A stretch of 10,657 nucleotides of DNA from Desulfobacteraceae bacterium 4572_89. Its GTDB lineage: Bacteria; Desulfobacterota; Desulfobacteria; Desulfobacterales; Desulfobacteraceae. A program made the position numbers and the translations under genes. This document shows, one piece after another, positions 1-5,901 of the stretch. The notes beneath the pieces are model-generated. The model ran no database searches. It saw only the letters and a list, made by a program, of their open reading frames with translations, and had not been told where the DNA came from. The stretch covers positions 1 through 10,657 of the forward strand of contig NBML01000053.1 in NCBI GenBank assembly GCA_002085465.1. Direction: 5' to 3'. The first letter of the stretch is position 1; every line of letters starts with the position of its first letter.

Positions 1-96
1 TTCTTATCTTTCTTCTTATCTTTTTTCTTATCTTTTTTCTTATCTTTTTTCTTATCTTTTTTCTTATCTTTTTTCTTATCTTTCTTCTTATCTTTT
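1..96. repeat. 12-bp tandem repeat, 8 copies, in coding frame
   Basis: Eight consecutive copies of the 12-mer TTCTTATCTTTT run from position 1 to 96. Copies 1 and 7 end in C instead of T, and the array may continue leftwards out of the window. Read on the minus strand in the frame of the gene starting at 158, each unit encodes Lys-Asp-Lys-Lys. Because 12 is a multiple of three, gain or loss of a unit keeps the frame. Near-identity of copies suggests recent slippage expansion. Confidence 0.9.
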
Positions 97-158
97 AAAT
101 CTTTTTCCAGATTCTCCACTTTGACTTCTTCCACAGGATCTTTTTTTTCTTCAGTCAT
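1..158 (-). CDS. Lys/Asp-rich repeat protein, N-terminal part
   Basis: This is the 5' end of a minus-strand gene that leaves the window at position 1, with 52 codons visible. It starts at ATG 158-156, preceded by AAGGA about 7 bases upstream, a good ribosome binding site. The protein begins MTEEKKDPVEEV, a short acidic/lysine-rich leader, and from about residue 21 becomes a run of KDKK units encoded by a 12-bp tandem repeat. No signal peptide, membrane segment or recognisable fold is visible. Lysine-rich tails of this kind occur in nucleic-acid-binding and histone-like proteins, but that is only a compositional analogy. The rest of the protein lies outside the window and could carry the real domain, so no function is assigned. 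Confidence 0.6.
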   Translation of the reverse strand, partial: MTEEKKDPVEEVKVENLEKDLKDKKKDKKKDKKKDKKKDKKKDKKKDKKKDK

Positions 159-302
159 AGGTACATCCTTTCCGTTATTTCATTTTTAAAATGATTAGTT
201 GTGGGGAACCGATTTTTTCAAAGGGGAGCCCCTTTTACTCAAAATTGTTAAATACGCAATATGATTACTTTTATTTTGCTGAATTGAAAATGTCAATCAA
301 TA

Positions 303-327
303 TTTTTTCTCATGATTTTTTCTCATG
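303..327. repeat. 12-bp direct repeat in AT-rich spacer
   Basis: TTTTTTCTCATG occurs at 303-314 and again at 316-327, in the AT-rich intergenic stretch between the Lys-rich gene and the fragment ending at 355. It could be a slippage product or part of the end of a degraded mobile element. No target-site duplication or matching inverted terminal repeat could be tied to it. Confidence 0.45.
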
Positions 328-354
328 TAAAAAATTTCAACCTTTGCGGGTGGG

Positions 355-474
355 TTAAGCCGCCAATTTGAAATTCAGATTCTTGGTTTCAAACCATTTA
401 CCATTCTTTGGCGGTTCCACCTTGTCATGCCGTACTGCTTTGAGGTACTCAATATTGAAGTCAACCCAATTCAA
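355..474 (-). pseudogene. C-terminal fragment of an unidentified protein (transposase-like?)
   Basis: On the minus strand, positions 474 to 355 read without a stop for about 39 codons and end in TAA (357-355). The peptide includes [16 protein letters not shown] and ends in [14 protein letters not shown]. It has the composition and cadence of a genuine protein C-terminus, unlike the plus-strand reading of the same bases. There is no start codon or 5' part: recognisable nfo sequence begins at about 470, where this fragment stops. The simplest reading is the surviving 3' end of a gene, plausibly a transposase, that inserted into or recombined with nfo. The transposase idea rests only on context and general resemblance, and the family was not recognised. 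Confidence 0.4.
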
Positions 475-1159
475 GGAGAACTGCAGGATTGCCGGCTGCG
501 ATCCCGGACACATCCTCCCCCATGACGGTTATTTGATCAATCTCGGGCATCCGGACGAAGAGGCCCTGGAAAAATCAAGAACCGCCTTTCTTGATGAGAT
601 GCAGCGCTGTGAGCAGCTGGGCCTTAAATATTTGAATTTCCACCCGGGAAGTCACCTGAACAAAATAGATCCCCATAAATGCCTTGAACGAATTGCCGAA
701 TCCATTAACCTGGCTCTGGACAAGACAACCGGCATTGCCGCTGTCATTGAGAACACGGCTGGCCAGGGAACCAATATGGGACATAGATTCCAGCACCTGG
801 CCAGGATTATTGGGAATGTCCAGGACAAGAGCCGCATGGGGGTCTGCCTGGATACCTGTCACACCTATTCTGCCGGATATGATATCAAGACTGCCAGGGC
901 TTTTGAAAATACCCTCCAGGAGTTTGACAATATAGTGGGTATCAGCTATCTGAAAGCCATGCATTTAAATGATTCAAAAAAAAAATTCCAAAGCAGGGTG
1001 GACAGGCATGAGAGCATTGGAAAGGGGTCCCTGGGGATTGAGCCTTTTAAATTTATCATGAATGATCCGCGTTTCGATCATATCCCCATGGTTCTTGAGA
1101 CACCGGATCAATCCATCTGGAAAGAGGAGATCAGGCTCCTCTACAGCCTGATTGAATAA
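368..1159 (+). pseudogene. nfo: Endonuclease IV (AP endonuclease), 5'-truncated
   Basis: Endonuclease IV is a three-metal TIM-barrel enzyme of base excision repair that nicks DNA 5' of abasic sites. From residue 35 on (base 470) the match to the family is strong: [49 protein letters not shown] and VLET. All nine metal ligands of the E. coli enzyme are present with a constant offset of 17: H52, H92, E128, D162, H165, H199, D212, H214 and E244. The family N-terminus, with the GAHVSAAGG-like strand and the FTKNQRQW DNA-penetrating loop (Arg37 in E. coli), is missing. It is replaced by about 34 unrelated residues read from TTG 368, antisense to another coding fragment. No convincing ribosome binding site precedes that TTG. 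The 3' end looks natural. The frame is open, so a product is possible, but a folded active barrel is unlikely. Confidence 0.75.
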
Positions 1160-1325
1160 AATGAACAGGGAATCTGCGCCTGGAATGGCCATTTTTATGG
1201 CATACGGCCCATGGAGATTTTTGGTTACCTGGAAAAAGGAGGTATCACAAGAGTTGGTGTTTCTGTTTACAATACCACAGAGGAAGTGGATCGTTTAATT
1301 GACGCAATTAAAACAATTTATCTAG
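1160..1325 (+). pseudogene. C-terminal remnant of cysteine-desulfurase-like class V aminotransferase
   Basis: Directly after the nfo TAA, and in the same frame, the plus strand reads NEQGICAWNGHFYGIRPMEI followed by FGYLEKGGITRVGVSVYNTT and EEVDRLIDAIKTI. This matches the C-terminal small domain of pyridoxal-phosphate enzymes of the cysteine-desulfurase-like family (VC1184 subfamily of class V aminotransferases). In that family the 'GI..W.G.FY' segment and the 'R.G...YNT.EEVDRL' segment are typical. The PLP lysine, substrate-binding core and entire N-terminal three quarters (over 300 residues) are absent, so it cannot be functional. After about 1325 the frame runs on without homology, antisense to yehS, which suggests that the natural stop was lost too. 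An internal ATG at 1211 exists but would give only the tail. Confidence 0.65.
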
Positions 1326-1370
1326 TCCCAGACAACTTTACCACTGTCCCAAGCCTCCTTTGTCAATGCA

Positions 1371-1868
1371 TCATATTGAATCTTGTGATGCGCCGGCGGT
1401 CCATACGGCCGAGGGTCGATATTTCAATAGTACACCTTTTAAAAATTTACGCAAAATCTGGTCTTTACAATTTCGGTAATGTCTATTGTCGGGGCTGCGG
1501 AAAAAGGCACTTAATTCGTGTTTGCTGATGTGTGCATCAGCCATGGCCAGGATTTCAATAATATCATCGGCTTTAAGGTTCAATGCGATTCTTAATTTTC
1601 TAAAAATGATGTTATTTGTTAACCTTGTTTCCGGCTCGGGCTGCGGGCCCTCTTTTTTCCCTCGTTTGTCATTGATCAGACCATTGAGGAAGATAGCAAG
1701 ATGAATGTCGCTGATTTCCTTGTATGCAGGGTCATCATCTTTTTTCAGCCAGTCGCTGACCCGGGCCCGGGATACGGTCAGGTCTGCCAGGCTAAAAATA
1801 GCAATCATTTTTGAATCACCAAAGTCAAAGGTATAGCGGATACGTCGCAGGATGTCATTATTGGTCAT
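1371..1868 (-). CDS. yehS: YehS family protein (DUF1456)
   Basis: The 165-residue protein matches E. coli YehS (about 156 residues) along its whole length. It is built of two copies of the DUF1456 unit. Unit 1 (residues 3-70) contains NNDILRRIRY, DWLKKDDDPAY and FLNGLINDKRGK. Unit 2 (84-150) contains NNIIFRKLRIALNL, FFRSPDNRHYRNC and LRKFLKG. A polar Pro/Glu linker joins them. There is no signal peptide or membrane segment, so it is cytosolic. The biochemical role of the family is not established. ATG 1868-1866 follows the rhlE stop by 2 bp, and its AGGA ribosome binding site lies inside the last rhlE codons, which indicates co-transcription and probably translational coupling. The C-terminal 15 residues beyond unit 2 are unlike E. 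coli YehS and may be lineage-specific. Confidence 0.9.
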   Translation of the reverse strand: MTNNDILRRIRYTFDFGDSKMIAIFSLADLTVSRARVSDWLKKDDDPAYKEISDIHLAIFLNGLINDKRGKKEGPQPEPETRLTNNIIFRKLRIALNLKADDIIEILAMADAHISKHELSAFFRSPDNRHYRNCKDQILRKFLKGVLLKYRPSAVWTAGASQDSI

Positions 1869-1870
1869 AT

Positions 1871-3244
1871 TTATGTCCTTTTTTTAGACGACTTCTGGAA
1901 ACGGGATCTTGATCGGGATAGATTTTTCCCGGCCTTTTTATTTTTCCCGGGTTTTTCTTTTTTCCGGGTGGATTTGGGCCTGGTTTTCCGGCCAGGGGAT
2001 TTTGAAGCCTGGTTTTTGGATTTTCTTTTATTGACAAGCTCTTTTAATTCTTTGGCTGCTTTTTTTTCGCTGTCAGAATCATTGGGTCGCAACAGAACAA
2101 AATCCGGAACAACACCTCCCTCTGTAAAGCCGCTGACCTCTTCCCTTGGAATTTTTTGATCCAATAGTTTTTCAATGGCCTTAAGGTGTGCTTTTTCTTG
2201 GTGGCTTACCAGGGAGACAGCAATTCCACTTATCCCGGCTCTGCCCGTACGGCCGATGCGGTGAATATAATCCTCAGGCACTCCCGGCATATCATAATTG
2301 ACCACATGGGGAAGGTTGCTGATATCAAGCCCCCTTGCAGCCACATCTGTTGCCACGAGGATTCGGATTTCCCCGTTCTTGAACTCCTTAAGCGTCCTTG
2401 TCCTGAATGACTGGCTCTTGTTGCCATGCAGGGCAGCAGCAGAGATTTTCTTCGCAGCCAGCTTTTCCGTAAGCTTGTTTGCCCCGTGTTTTGTGCGGAC
2501 AAAGACCAGGACCTGGGACCAGCGTTCCTGGGTAATTAAATGGATGAGCAGGGCTCGTTTGTTTGATTGATCCACAAGGTGTACCTTCTGGACAATGGAT
2601 TCTGCGGCTTTTTTGCCGGGGGTCACTTCAATATATTCCGGTTCCTGGAGCATGATTTTGGCAAGATTTCGAATCTGCTGGGTATAGGTGGCAGAAAAGA
2701 GCATTGTTTTCCGTTTTTCAGGAACCAGGTCAAGAACCTCATTGATCTCCTCACTGAATCCCAGATCCAGCATTCTGTCTGCTTCGTCAAAGACCAGGAA
2801 TTCTATCTGGGAAAGATTAAGATCCCTGTGGGCGGCAAGATCCAGAAGCCTTCCAGGTGTTGCCACAAGAATATCAATGCCACGCTTGAGTCGATCGATC
2901 TGGGGGCCGATGTTAACCCCGCCATAAACCACGGTACATCGAATGGATACCCTTCTTCCATAGGCCTTTATGCTATCTCCAACCTGAAGTGCAAGTTCCC
3001 GGGTGGGGGCCAGAATAAGGGCCCTGGGATGCTGTCTTTTCCTCTTGTCATGGCTCAGAATGTTAACCAGGGGAAGGGCAAATGCATCTGTTTTTCCCGT
3101 TCCTGTCTGGGCTCTGGCAAGAACATCCTGTCCTTTAAGTATTACAGGAATGACCCTGGTCTGGATGGGTGTGGGTGTGGTGTATCCTTTGGAGTTAACA
3201 GCGTTAAGCAGTTCGATCCGAAGGCCAAGTTCATCAAATGACAT
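1871..3244 (-). CDS. rhlE: DEAD-box ATP-dependent RNA helicase, RhlE type
   Basis: This 457-residue protein has the complete set of DEAD-box motifs in order: Q-motif region (GYTTPTPIQ, 20-28), motif I AQTGTGKT (45-52), Ia PTRELA (80-85), GG (108-109), Ib TPGRL (129-133), II DEAD (153-156), III SAT (184-186), V ARGLDI (303-308) and VI HRIGRTGRAG (328-337). Residues from about 400 to 457 form a highly basic Lys/Arg/Ser tail, typical of the RNA-anchoring extensions of RhlE-like helicases. Known roles of the group are RNA duplex unwinding in ribosome assembly and RNA turnover, which is inferred here. The ATG at 3244-3242 has AGGA about 7 bases upstream. The gene heads a two-gene unit with yehS. 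Length and motifs give no sign of damage. Assignment to the RhlE subgroup, rather than another DEAD-box subgroup, rests on overall appearance and is somewhat less certain than the helicase call. Confidence 0.93.
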   Translation of the reverse strand: MSFDELGLRIELLNAVNSKGYTTPTPIQTRVIPVILKGQDVLARAQTGTGKTDAFALPLVNILSHDKRKRQHPRALILAPTRELALQVGDSIKAYGRRVSIRCTVVYGGVNIGPQIDRLKRGIDILVATPGRLLDLAAHRDLNLSQIEFLVFDEADRMLDLGFSEEINEVLDLVPEKRKTMLFSATYTQQIRNLAKIMLQEPEYIEVTPGKKAAESIVQKVHLVDQSNKRALLIHLITQERWSQVLVFVRTKHGANKLTEKLAAKKISAAALHGNKSQSFRTRTLKEFKNGEIRILVATDVAARGLDISNLPHVVNYDMPGVPEDYIHRIGRTGRAGISGIAVSLVSHQEKAHLKAIEKLLDQKIPREEVSGFTEGGVVPDFVLLRPNDSDSEKKAAKELKELVNKRKSKNQASKSPGRKTRPKSTRKKEKPGKNKKAGKNLSRSRSRFQKSSKKRT

Positions 3245-3463
3245 AAAAAATCCTGAAATTTCTTTTACTATTAAAGTTTCAACTACACCCGGTCTTATAT
3301 CATAATTCCAAGGGAATGTCCCATAACTTCAACATTATCATCAACCAAAAGAGAGTTTGGGAACGCTAAACAGCTATCAGCTGACGTTTTGATTCATAGG
3401 TCAGGAGTCTGGCAGATATTGGATCATGGAATCGAATTTTTTGTTGGGGTTTGTTTATAAAAA

Positions 3464-4058
3464 GTGTTAAAACTCTTTGATCTGAAATATTTCGGTTTTG
3501 AAAAATACAGAACCCTTGTTAATGGAAGACCCCTTCAAAAACAGATCATTGATTCCTGCCTTGGGGGCACTTCCCTGCTTGGTATCCTTCCCACGGGCGG
3601 CGGAAAATCCATCTGCTACCAAATCCCGGCCCTTCATAGGTATCATCGCCTGGGGGAACTGACCATTGTTATTTCACCCCTTAAGGCCCTGATGAAGGAT
3701 CAGGTTGATAATCTGTTTGAGGGGGAAAATATATGGACAAATCAAATTGAACTTATCCTTGAATCCTGGTGCCTGATTAACAATGACATGGAAATTTCCA
3801 TTGCCAGGGCAAAGGATTTTGCCCTTGAAACACTTTATGTGCAATAATGATGACATTAAAATTGCAGCACTTTCGAAAAAAGGATCAGAATTATGACGTT
3901 CCAATATCCAGAACATTGTAAAGGCAAGGGTTCTGGGTGTAATTAGAAGAGATGCTAGGGAAAATAATGACAATGGATATCAAAAAGTCAGGGTTGAATC
4001 ATGGGAACTGCCAATTGTTGAAATCCTTCATTTGAAAGCAAGGGGAAATGGGACGTAA
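3464..4058 (+). pseudogene. RecQ-type DNA helicase remnant, internally deleted and frameshifted
   Basis: A GTG-started frame (3464-3847, 127 codons) opens like the N-terminus of a RecQ-family helicase: LKYFGFEKYR, Walker A LPTGGGKSICYQIPAL (G44-S49) and motif Ia TIVISPLKALMKDQVDNL (67-84). Beyond residue 84 the helicase sequence stops. The DExH box, motifs III-VI, zinc-binding and HRDC parts are missing. A six-residue insertion (TLVNGR) also splits the FGF..R/PLQ segment. The following residues, including MEISIARAKDFALETLYVQ, look like another part of a protein. Past the TAA at 3847 the reading continues in a shifted frame (NNDDIKIAALSKKG), hits TGA at 3894-3896, and goes on coding-like (NIQNIVKARVLGVIRRD) to TAA 4056-4058. 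This looks like the joined ends of a once much longer gene. No ribosome binding site is obvious. I did not recognise the C-terminal part. Confidence 0.65.
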
Positions 4059-4097
4059 AATAATAAAAAAAGTTTTTATCAGGAATGATATGAAACA

Positions 4098-5381
4098 TCA
4101 CTGGCGTATCCATTTTCTTCCCACAACCATATAAACAAGAACAGAACCCAGCATCAGATATCCAAACATCTGGATATCTTTTGTTTTAAAAATATAGGAA
4201 AGGGTGATAATAATTGCTGCGCTGATCACAAAAAATACAGGTTTGGGGATCTGTTTGAGTATCACCCGCCCAAAATGGGCAAAACGGATATGGCTCACCA
4301 TCAGTCCCACAGAAACACTGGTCAATATCCATAATATGCCTGGAGTTGCGATAAGAGATGCACCCAGAACAATTAAGGCACCTGCCGGGCTGGGAAGTCC
4401 GTTAAAAACACCCTCTGGCAGGTCAGTCCGGTTTTTATCCTTTGCAACAAACCTGAAAAGGCGGAAAGCAACCCCCATAATAAAGATACTTCCTACAAAC
4501 CATGCCATTGAACCGCCTGTCTTCACAATCACATAGGCAGGTGCCAGCCCAAAGCTTACAAAATCAGCAATGTCATCCATATAAGGACCATACTTGGTTC
4601 CTCCGTGCTTTAGCGCCATACGTCCATCAAATAAGTCAAACAATTGCCCGATAATGATGATGCAGATTGCCCTGGCAAAAAAAAGGTTATGGGTCAGGAT
4701 AAGACTGGTTACACCACAAAAAAAATTAAGGGCGGAAAGGATATCTGCATAGAGCCGGTTGGGGATGAATTTAAAGACCATGGATGCTGAGGAAAGAACA
4801 ATGCAGGCAACGAGCACCTCATGGGCAATATTTATGATTTCAGGATTTTTGTCTATTAATGCACACAAAATAACAAGGCCAAAGCAGATGATGGCCTTAA
4901 TTTTTCCAAAATTATTGGCAGCACCGGAGAGTCTGACCCAGGTAAGGATTTGCCTGGCAAAAAATTGTCCCACAAATTCAATGATTACAAGGGTCCATAT
5001 CAGGGGTATGGATAGAATTCCTCCATAGGCAAATCCAATCAATACAGGCAGATAGGTTAATTTGTCACACATGGGGTCCAGCCATTCTCCCCAGGTTGAT
5101 CCCAGATTGCATCCCCTGGCCACAACACCGTCAGCACCATCAAGTATTGCCGCAAAGGTAAATATAAAGATCGCAAAGGATTGATAAACAGTAAAAAAGT
5201 AGAGGAAAAATCCCACACCGGCCATGGCTGTCCGCCAATAACAAATTGAATTAGGATGCAGCAGCCATAGGTGGGACATAATATATTCCCGCATATATTG
5301 CTTTTTAACAGCTTGGGAAAACCATAGAAAAAAAGCAATGCCAATGGCAGCAGAAACAACAATAACCCAAAATTTTTCCAT
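4098..5381 (-). CDS. Tandem two-domain CDP-alcohol phosphatidyltransferase, membrane protein
   Basis: The 427-residue, very hydrophobic protein has two CDP-alcohol phosphatidyltransferase domains in a row. In domain 1 the signature D-x2-DG-x2-AR-x8-G-x3-D-x3-D is perfect: D81, D84, G85, A88, R89, G98, D102 and D106. Domain 2 has D249, D252, G253, A256, G265, D269 and D273, but Leu257 replaces the Arg and the spacer is one residue shorter. It is followed by FVSFGLAPA, as in phosphatidylserine synthases (PssA). The family swaps CMP of a CDP-activated lipid or alcohol for another alcohol in the inner membrane, with the aspartates binding metal. Domain 2 suggests serine as acceptor. The substrate of domain 1 is unknown. 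Residues 1-22 form a first membrane helix. ATG 5381-5379 has only a weak Shine-Dalgarno sequence. The gene is divergent from the riboswitch-controlled unit. Confidence 0.85.
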   Translation of the reverse strand: MEKFWVIVVSAAIGIAFFLWFSQAVKKQYMREYIMSHLWLLHPNSICYWRTAMAGVGFFLYFFTVYQSFAIFIFTFAAILDGADGVVARGCNLGSTWGEWLDPMCDKLTYLPVLIGFAYGGILSIPLIWTLVIIEFVGQFFARQILTWVRLSGAANNFGKIKAIICFGLVILCALIDKNPEIINIAHEVLVACIVLSSASMVFKFIPNRLYADILSALNFFCGVTSLILTHNLFFARAICIIIIGQLFDLFDGRMALKHGGTKYGPYMDDIADFVSFGLAPAYVIVKTGGSMAWFVGSIFIMGVAFRLFRFVAKDKNRTDLPEGVFNGLPSPAGALIVLGASLIATPGILWILTSVSVGLMVSHIRFAHFGRVILKQIPKPVFFVISAAIIITLSYIFKTKDIQMFGYLMLGSVLVYMVVGRKWIRQ

Positions 5382-5491
5382 TTTATTATCTCATTTGATT
5401 AAGTTTTTATTTCCAGGATACTTATCATTTAATCAGTCAATAGTCCATGCCATAGCTTTGGCCTGGATGTGTTTTTAAAAAAAGAGCCATA

Positions 5492-5521
5492 TTGTTTTTT
5501 TTCTTGACTTGTTTTTATGAT
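5492..5521 (+). promoter_or_regulatory. Candidate promoter for the riboswitch-controlled unit
   Basis: TATGAT at 5516-5521 (five of six matches to the sigma-70 -10 consensus) lies 18 bp after TTGTTT at 5492-5497 (three of six to the -35). Transcription would start near 5528, just before the first riboswitch helix at 5533. The position fits well, but the -35 is weak. The rest of the 5382-5491 spacer towards the divergent phosphatidyltransferase gene shows nothing I can name. Confidence 0.4.
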
Positions 5522-5532
5522 TGATTCATAAG

Positions 5533-5706
5533 GTGTGTAATTTCAGGTGGCTGTAAAAAGCCTAACAGGGAATCCGGTTTAAAGCCGGAACGGACCCGCC
5601 GCTGTGATTGGGGACGAAAACTGTGTAATGCCACTGCCGGTTTGAAGCTGGTGGGAAGGCGCAGTGAGTAGAATGATCCAGGAGTCAGAAGACCTGCCTG
5701 ACATAT
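5533..5706 (+). promoter_or_regulatory. Cobalamin (B12) riboswitch aptamer
   Basis: The leader has the conserved blocks of the cobalamin riboswitch in order: AACAGGGAATCCGG (5564-5577), CCCGCCGCTGTGA (5595-5607), GACGAA (5613-5618), GCCACTG (5630-5636), GGGAAGGCGC (5653-5662) and the B12 box AGGAGTCAGAAGACCTGCC (5680-5698). CAGGT (5544-5548) can pair with ACCTG (5692-5696), and GTGTGT (5533-5538) with ACATAT (5701-5706), giving the closing helices. It binds adenosylcobalamin or another cobalamin in the nascent RNA and normally shuts off downstream expression when B12 is plentiful. It precedes a TonB-dependent receptor and a corrinoid-binding/CbiZ fusion, exactly the expected targets. Confidence 0.95.
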
Positions 5707-5766
5707 ATATGTTGTACTCCGTGGTAAAGAGGACCTCATTAAGATCTTGGTGAAAGAAAAGGGATA

Positions 5767-5808
5767 CCCTGGATCGATATTTTTATCGGTTTGGGGTTTT
5801 TTGTTTTT
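5767..5808 (+). terminator. Intrinsic terminator, expression platform of the B12 riboswitch
   Basis: CCCTGGATCGAT (5767-5778) and ATCGGTTTGGGG (5785-5796) can form a continuous 12-bp stem, counting G-U pairs, with a six-base loop. Six T at 5797-5802 and five more at 5804-5808 follow. It lies 60 bp after the aptamer and about 95 bp before the receptor start codon, in the right strand and place for ligand-dependent premature termination. A small GGG-ATA-CCC hairpin (5761-5769) overlaps the first three C of the stem and could compete with it. Confidence 0.8.
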
Positions 5809-5901
5809 GGGAAAATCCTGAATCAGAATGAATATGGCATGCCTTGGTGTTTTCCAGGGCCTAATTAATTGATTAGATTATGATCTATGGGAGTTATTTA
5901 A

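Noticed and set aside
220..236. Short palindrome AAAGGGGAGCCCCTTTT as a terminator
   Set aside because: The loop is only 2-4 bases, the T run is four long, and no gene ends just before it on the plus strand. It may be a protein site or chance.
1326..1528. Plus-strand continuation of the aminotransferase frame as a real protein
   Set aside because: Homology ends near 1325. The rest is antisense to the well-supported yehS gene and Cys/Arg-rich without family features.
3371..3383. Inverted repeat CAGCT-ATC-AGCTG upstream of rhlE
   Set aside because: A five-base arm with a three-base gap is expected by chance at this length, and no regulator or promoter context supports it.
3894..3896. TGA inside a coding-like stretch as a possible selenocysteine codon
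   Set aside because: The surrounding frame has no start, is already shifted relative to the RecQ-like part, and shows no selenoprotein motif, so a nonsense mutation in a relic is simpler.
5504..5531. TTGACT at 5504-5509 as the -35 of the riboswitch promoter
   Set aside because: The -35 is good, but at 15-17 bp spacing only poor -10 candidates (TTCATA/TCATAA) exist. TATGAT with TTGTTT upstream fits better.
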